Shown here piece by piece: positions 62,762 through 64,000 of a DNA stretch of 64,000 bases. Numbering within the stretch: position 1 is the stretch's first letter; each line of letters starts with the position of its first letter. This DNA is from Thermocatellispora tengchongensis (GTDB lineage Bacteria; Actinomycetota; Actinomycetes; Streptosporangiales; Streptosporangiaceae): positions 395,757-459,756 of the forward strand of contig NZ_JACHGN010000001.1 of the NCBI RefSeq assembly GCF_014202315.1, written 5' to 3'. Below the pieces are notes generated by a model. It was not told the DNA's origin, made no database searches, and saw only the letters and a program-made list of their open reading frames with translations. A program made the position numbers and the translations under genes.

Positions 62762-62851
62762 TGGCGGAGGGTGTGGGATTCGAACCCACGAGACCATCGC
62801 TGGCCTGGCCGCTTTCAAGGCGGCTGCACTAGTCCACTATGCGAACCCTCC
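62762..62851 (-). tRNA. tRNA-Ser (anticodon UGA)
   Basis: On the minus strand the acceptor GGAGGGT pairs with ACCCTCC (discriminator G), and CCA appears to be encoded (62764-62762). The anticodon stem GCCGC/GCGGC holds loop CTTGAAA with TGA at 62817-62815. A long variable arm marks a class II tRNA, and the T-arm reads GTGGG-TTCGAAT-CCCAC. Confidence 0.97.
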
Positions 62852-63177
62852 GGGCACGACAGCCACTCTAGCGCCGCGGCGGCGGTTGTGAGGTCGGGCT
62901 GTTGCGGATGAGTCGGCTTTTGCCCCGGATGGCGTGAGGGCATACCTCCCCAAAGCTCGCCAAGCATCCTGCTGACCTGCATAATGGGCGATGGCGCGGC
63001 CCCGCGCCCGACCTCCTGACCGTACGCCCACGCCGTACGGCCCAGCGGAGGCAGAGGGGATCGATGTCCTCGGGGCGCCTGCCAGAGCGGTGATCGGGTG
63101 ACATCCGGCTCTCCACGGGCGGAGCGTGTGCACGGGCGTGGGCGAGTGCGTACGCGTGCCGCCGTGACGGAGCGAAG
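62852..63177. other. 326-bp gap upstream of the BtrH-domain gene
   Basis: No gene is supported. A short palindrome (CCGTAC near 63019 with GTACGG near 63035) and GC-rich DNA are present. The BtrH-domain gene's promoter should be here; no clear -10/-35 pair was found. Confidence 0.45.
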
Positions 63178-64000
63178 ATGACCGACCACAAGCACCTCAA
63201 GCGCCGCGTCCGCGCCCGCATGGCCAAGACCGGCGAGTCCTACACCACCGCCCACCGCCACGTGACGGCCCCACCCGCCGGCCATCGCGAGTCGTCCCTG
63301 CTCGCCCGGCTGCTCACCCGCTCCGGCGTCCACGCCTACGACGAGACGACCCTGTACGGCCTGGGCGGCGGCATCGGCTTCATGTACTTCGTGTTCGAGT
63401 ACCAGGGCATGCACCCGTCACTGACGATCGTCGCCCAGGCGCACCCCGCCCCCATGATCCCCACGGCCCTGTCCCGCATCGGAGTGCCGTACGAGATCAA
63501 GCAGACGGGCTCAGCCCGGGTCGCCGAACGCACCCTCCGCGAAACCCTGGCCGAGGGCCGCCCCGCCATCTGCACCGTTGGCGCCTTCTCCCTGCCCTGG
63601 CGCCCCCGCCTGCCCTACCCGGACCCGCTGGACGTCGCCGTCCTCGCCCTGGAGGAACAGGACGGCACCACCGTCGTCCACCTGGACGACCCCCTCCCGG
63701 GCACGACGACCCCCACGAAGTGGACCATCCCCCTCCCCGATTTCATGACAGCGTGGTCGGCCCCCAAGAAGGACCGCCACCGCCTGATCACCATCCCCAC
63801 CACCCCGGACGTCACCCCCGGCCCGAACGCCGCCCACGAGGCCGTAGCCGACACGGCCGCCAAACTCACCGGCCCCGTCCTGGGCAACGCCTTCGACGTG
63901 AACTTCGGCCTGTCGGGCATGGCCAAACTGGCCACCCACCTCGCCGACCGCCGCACCAAGGAGGGCTGGACCCGCAGGTTCTCCGACCCGGAGGCGTTCT
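63178..64000 (+). CDS. BtrH N-terminal / DUF4872-like protein (3' truncated by window)
   Basis: The frame is open to the window end (274 codons). After a basic N-terminal helix (MTDHKHLKRRVRARMAKTGE) comes a BtrH-type domain with YDETTLYGLGGGIGFMYFVFEYQG, a papain-like-fold family whose founder BtrH transfers an amino-acyl side chain in butirosin synthesis. The usual N-terminal catalytic Cys is not evident; the position before the glycine run is Tyr/Asp. Later sequence (FMTAWSAPKKDRHRLITIP) fits the DUF4872 linker. The ATG at 63178 is preceded by GGAGCGAAG. Confidence 0.7.
   Translation, partial: MTDHKHLKRRVRARMAKTGESYTTAHRHVTAPPAGHRESSLLARLLTRSGVHAYDETTLYGLGGGIGFMYFVFEYQGMHPSLTIVAQAHPAPMIPTALSRIGVPYEIKQTGSARVAERTLRETLAEGRPAICTVGAFSLPWRPRLPYPDPLDVAVLALEEQDGTTVVHLDDPLPGTTTPTKWTIPLPDFMTAWSAPKKDRHRLITIPTTPDVTPGPNAAHEAVADTAAKLTGPVLGNAFDVNFGLSGMAKLATHLADRRTKEGWTRRFSDPEAF

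Noticed and set aside
62762-62851. tRNA-Ser as integration site explaining the TetR/VOC remnants
   Set aside because: The remnants end before the tRNA, no direct repeat of the tRNA 3' end was seen, and a simple deletion explains them.

Overview
The window is high-GC actinobacterial chromosomal DNA. The gene content points to a filamentous or sporoactinomycete-type Actinomycetota, probably in or near Streptosporangiales; this placement is an inference from gene order and protein style, not a search result. Markers are CrgA, the fhaA-fhaB-pstP-rodA-pbpA-pknA-pknB cluster, a DUF397 remnant, a bacterial proteasome activator (Bpa), an EspI-like MinD ATPase, and many apparently leaderless genes with a TANNNT box 6-8 nt before the start codon. 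In relatives the kinase/PBP cluster lies within tens of kilobases of dnaA, so the window is probably origin-proximal.

Layout. 0-12 kb: end of a cyclophilin, rhomboid protease, crgA, a glutamine amidotransferase, then the minus-strand polar-growth operon (FHA proteins, PP2C phosphatase, SEDS glycosyltransferase, penicillin-binding protein, two Ser/Thr kinases) and tRNA-Leu(CAG). 12-21 kb: a sialidase-like exoprotein behind two coupled CNNM/CBS membrane proteins, an LCP-family ligase, a DM13 protein, TenA, an Fpg/Nei glycosylase and a rhodanese. 21-26 kb is a decayed accessory patch: REP-like repeats, two gene fragments truncated head to head, a frameshifted DUF397 gene, RidA, an ArsR-type regulator, small secreted and membrane proteins, and a DUF2867 remnant next to a TetR operator. 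26-31 kb: an MFS exporter with a MerR-PP2C fusion protein, and a TPP riboswitch controlling a CytX-type transporter.

31-37 kb: a response regulator / histidine kinase / GerMN-like lipoprotein operon flanked by a lipoprotein SGNH hydrolase and a membrane acyltransferase. The last two carry the same 26-bp upstream box exactly 71 nt before each ATG, with 11-bp-phased half-sites, which suggests one signalling system controlling envelope acylation and deacylation. 37-45 kb: Ogt, a soluble PAS-GAF-PAS kinase, an RsbW-like ATPase, YidC, small membrane proteins, a second two-component pair, a three-box DnaA cluster, a BldG-like STAS protein and a GT2 glycosyltransferase. 45-51 kb: three large polytopic envelope proteins (GT-C enzyme, phosphatase-like protein, GT87 mannosyltransferase-like). 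51-64 kb: pheA, serS, a TetR/FAD-monooxygenase pair with four operators, cspA, a HAD phosphatase, bpa, a quinone oxidoreductase, the MinD-like ATPase, a second head-to-head truncated gene pair, tRNA-Ser(UGA) and the start of a BtrH-domain protein.

Recurring structural themes are short tandem arrays (16-18 bp), three of which begin over a stop codon, and 4-bp ATGA/GTGA overlaps that couple genes in operons. No CRISPR array, insertion sequence, integrase or complete biosynthetic cluster was seen.
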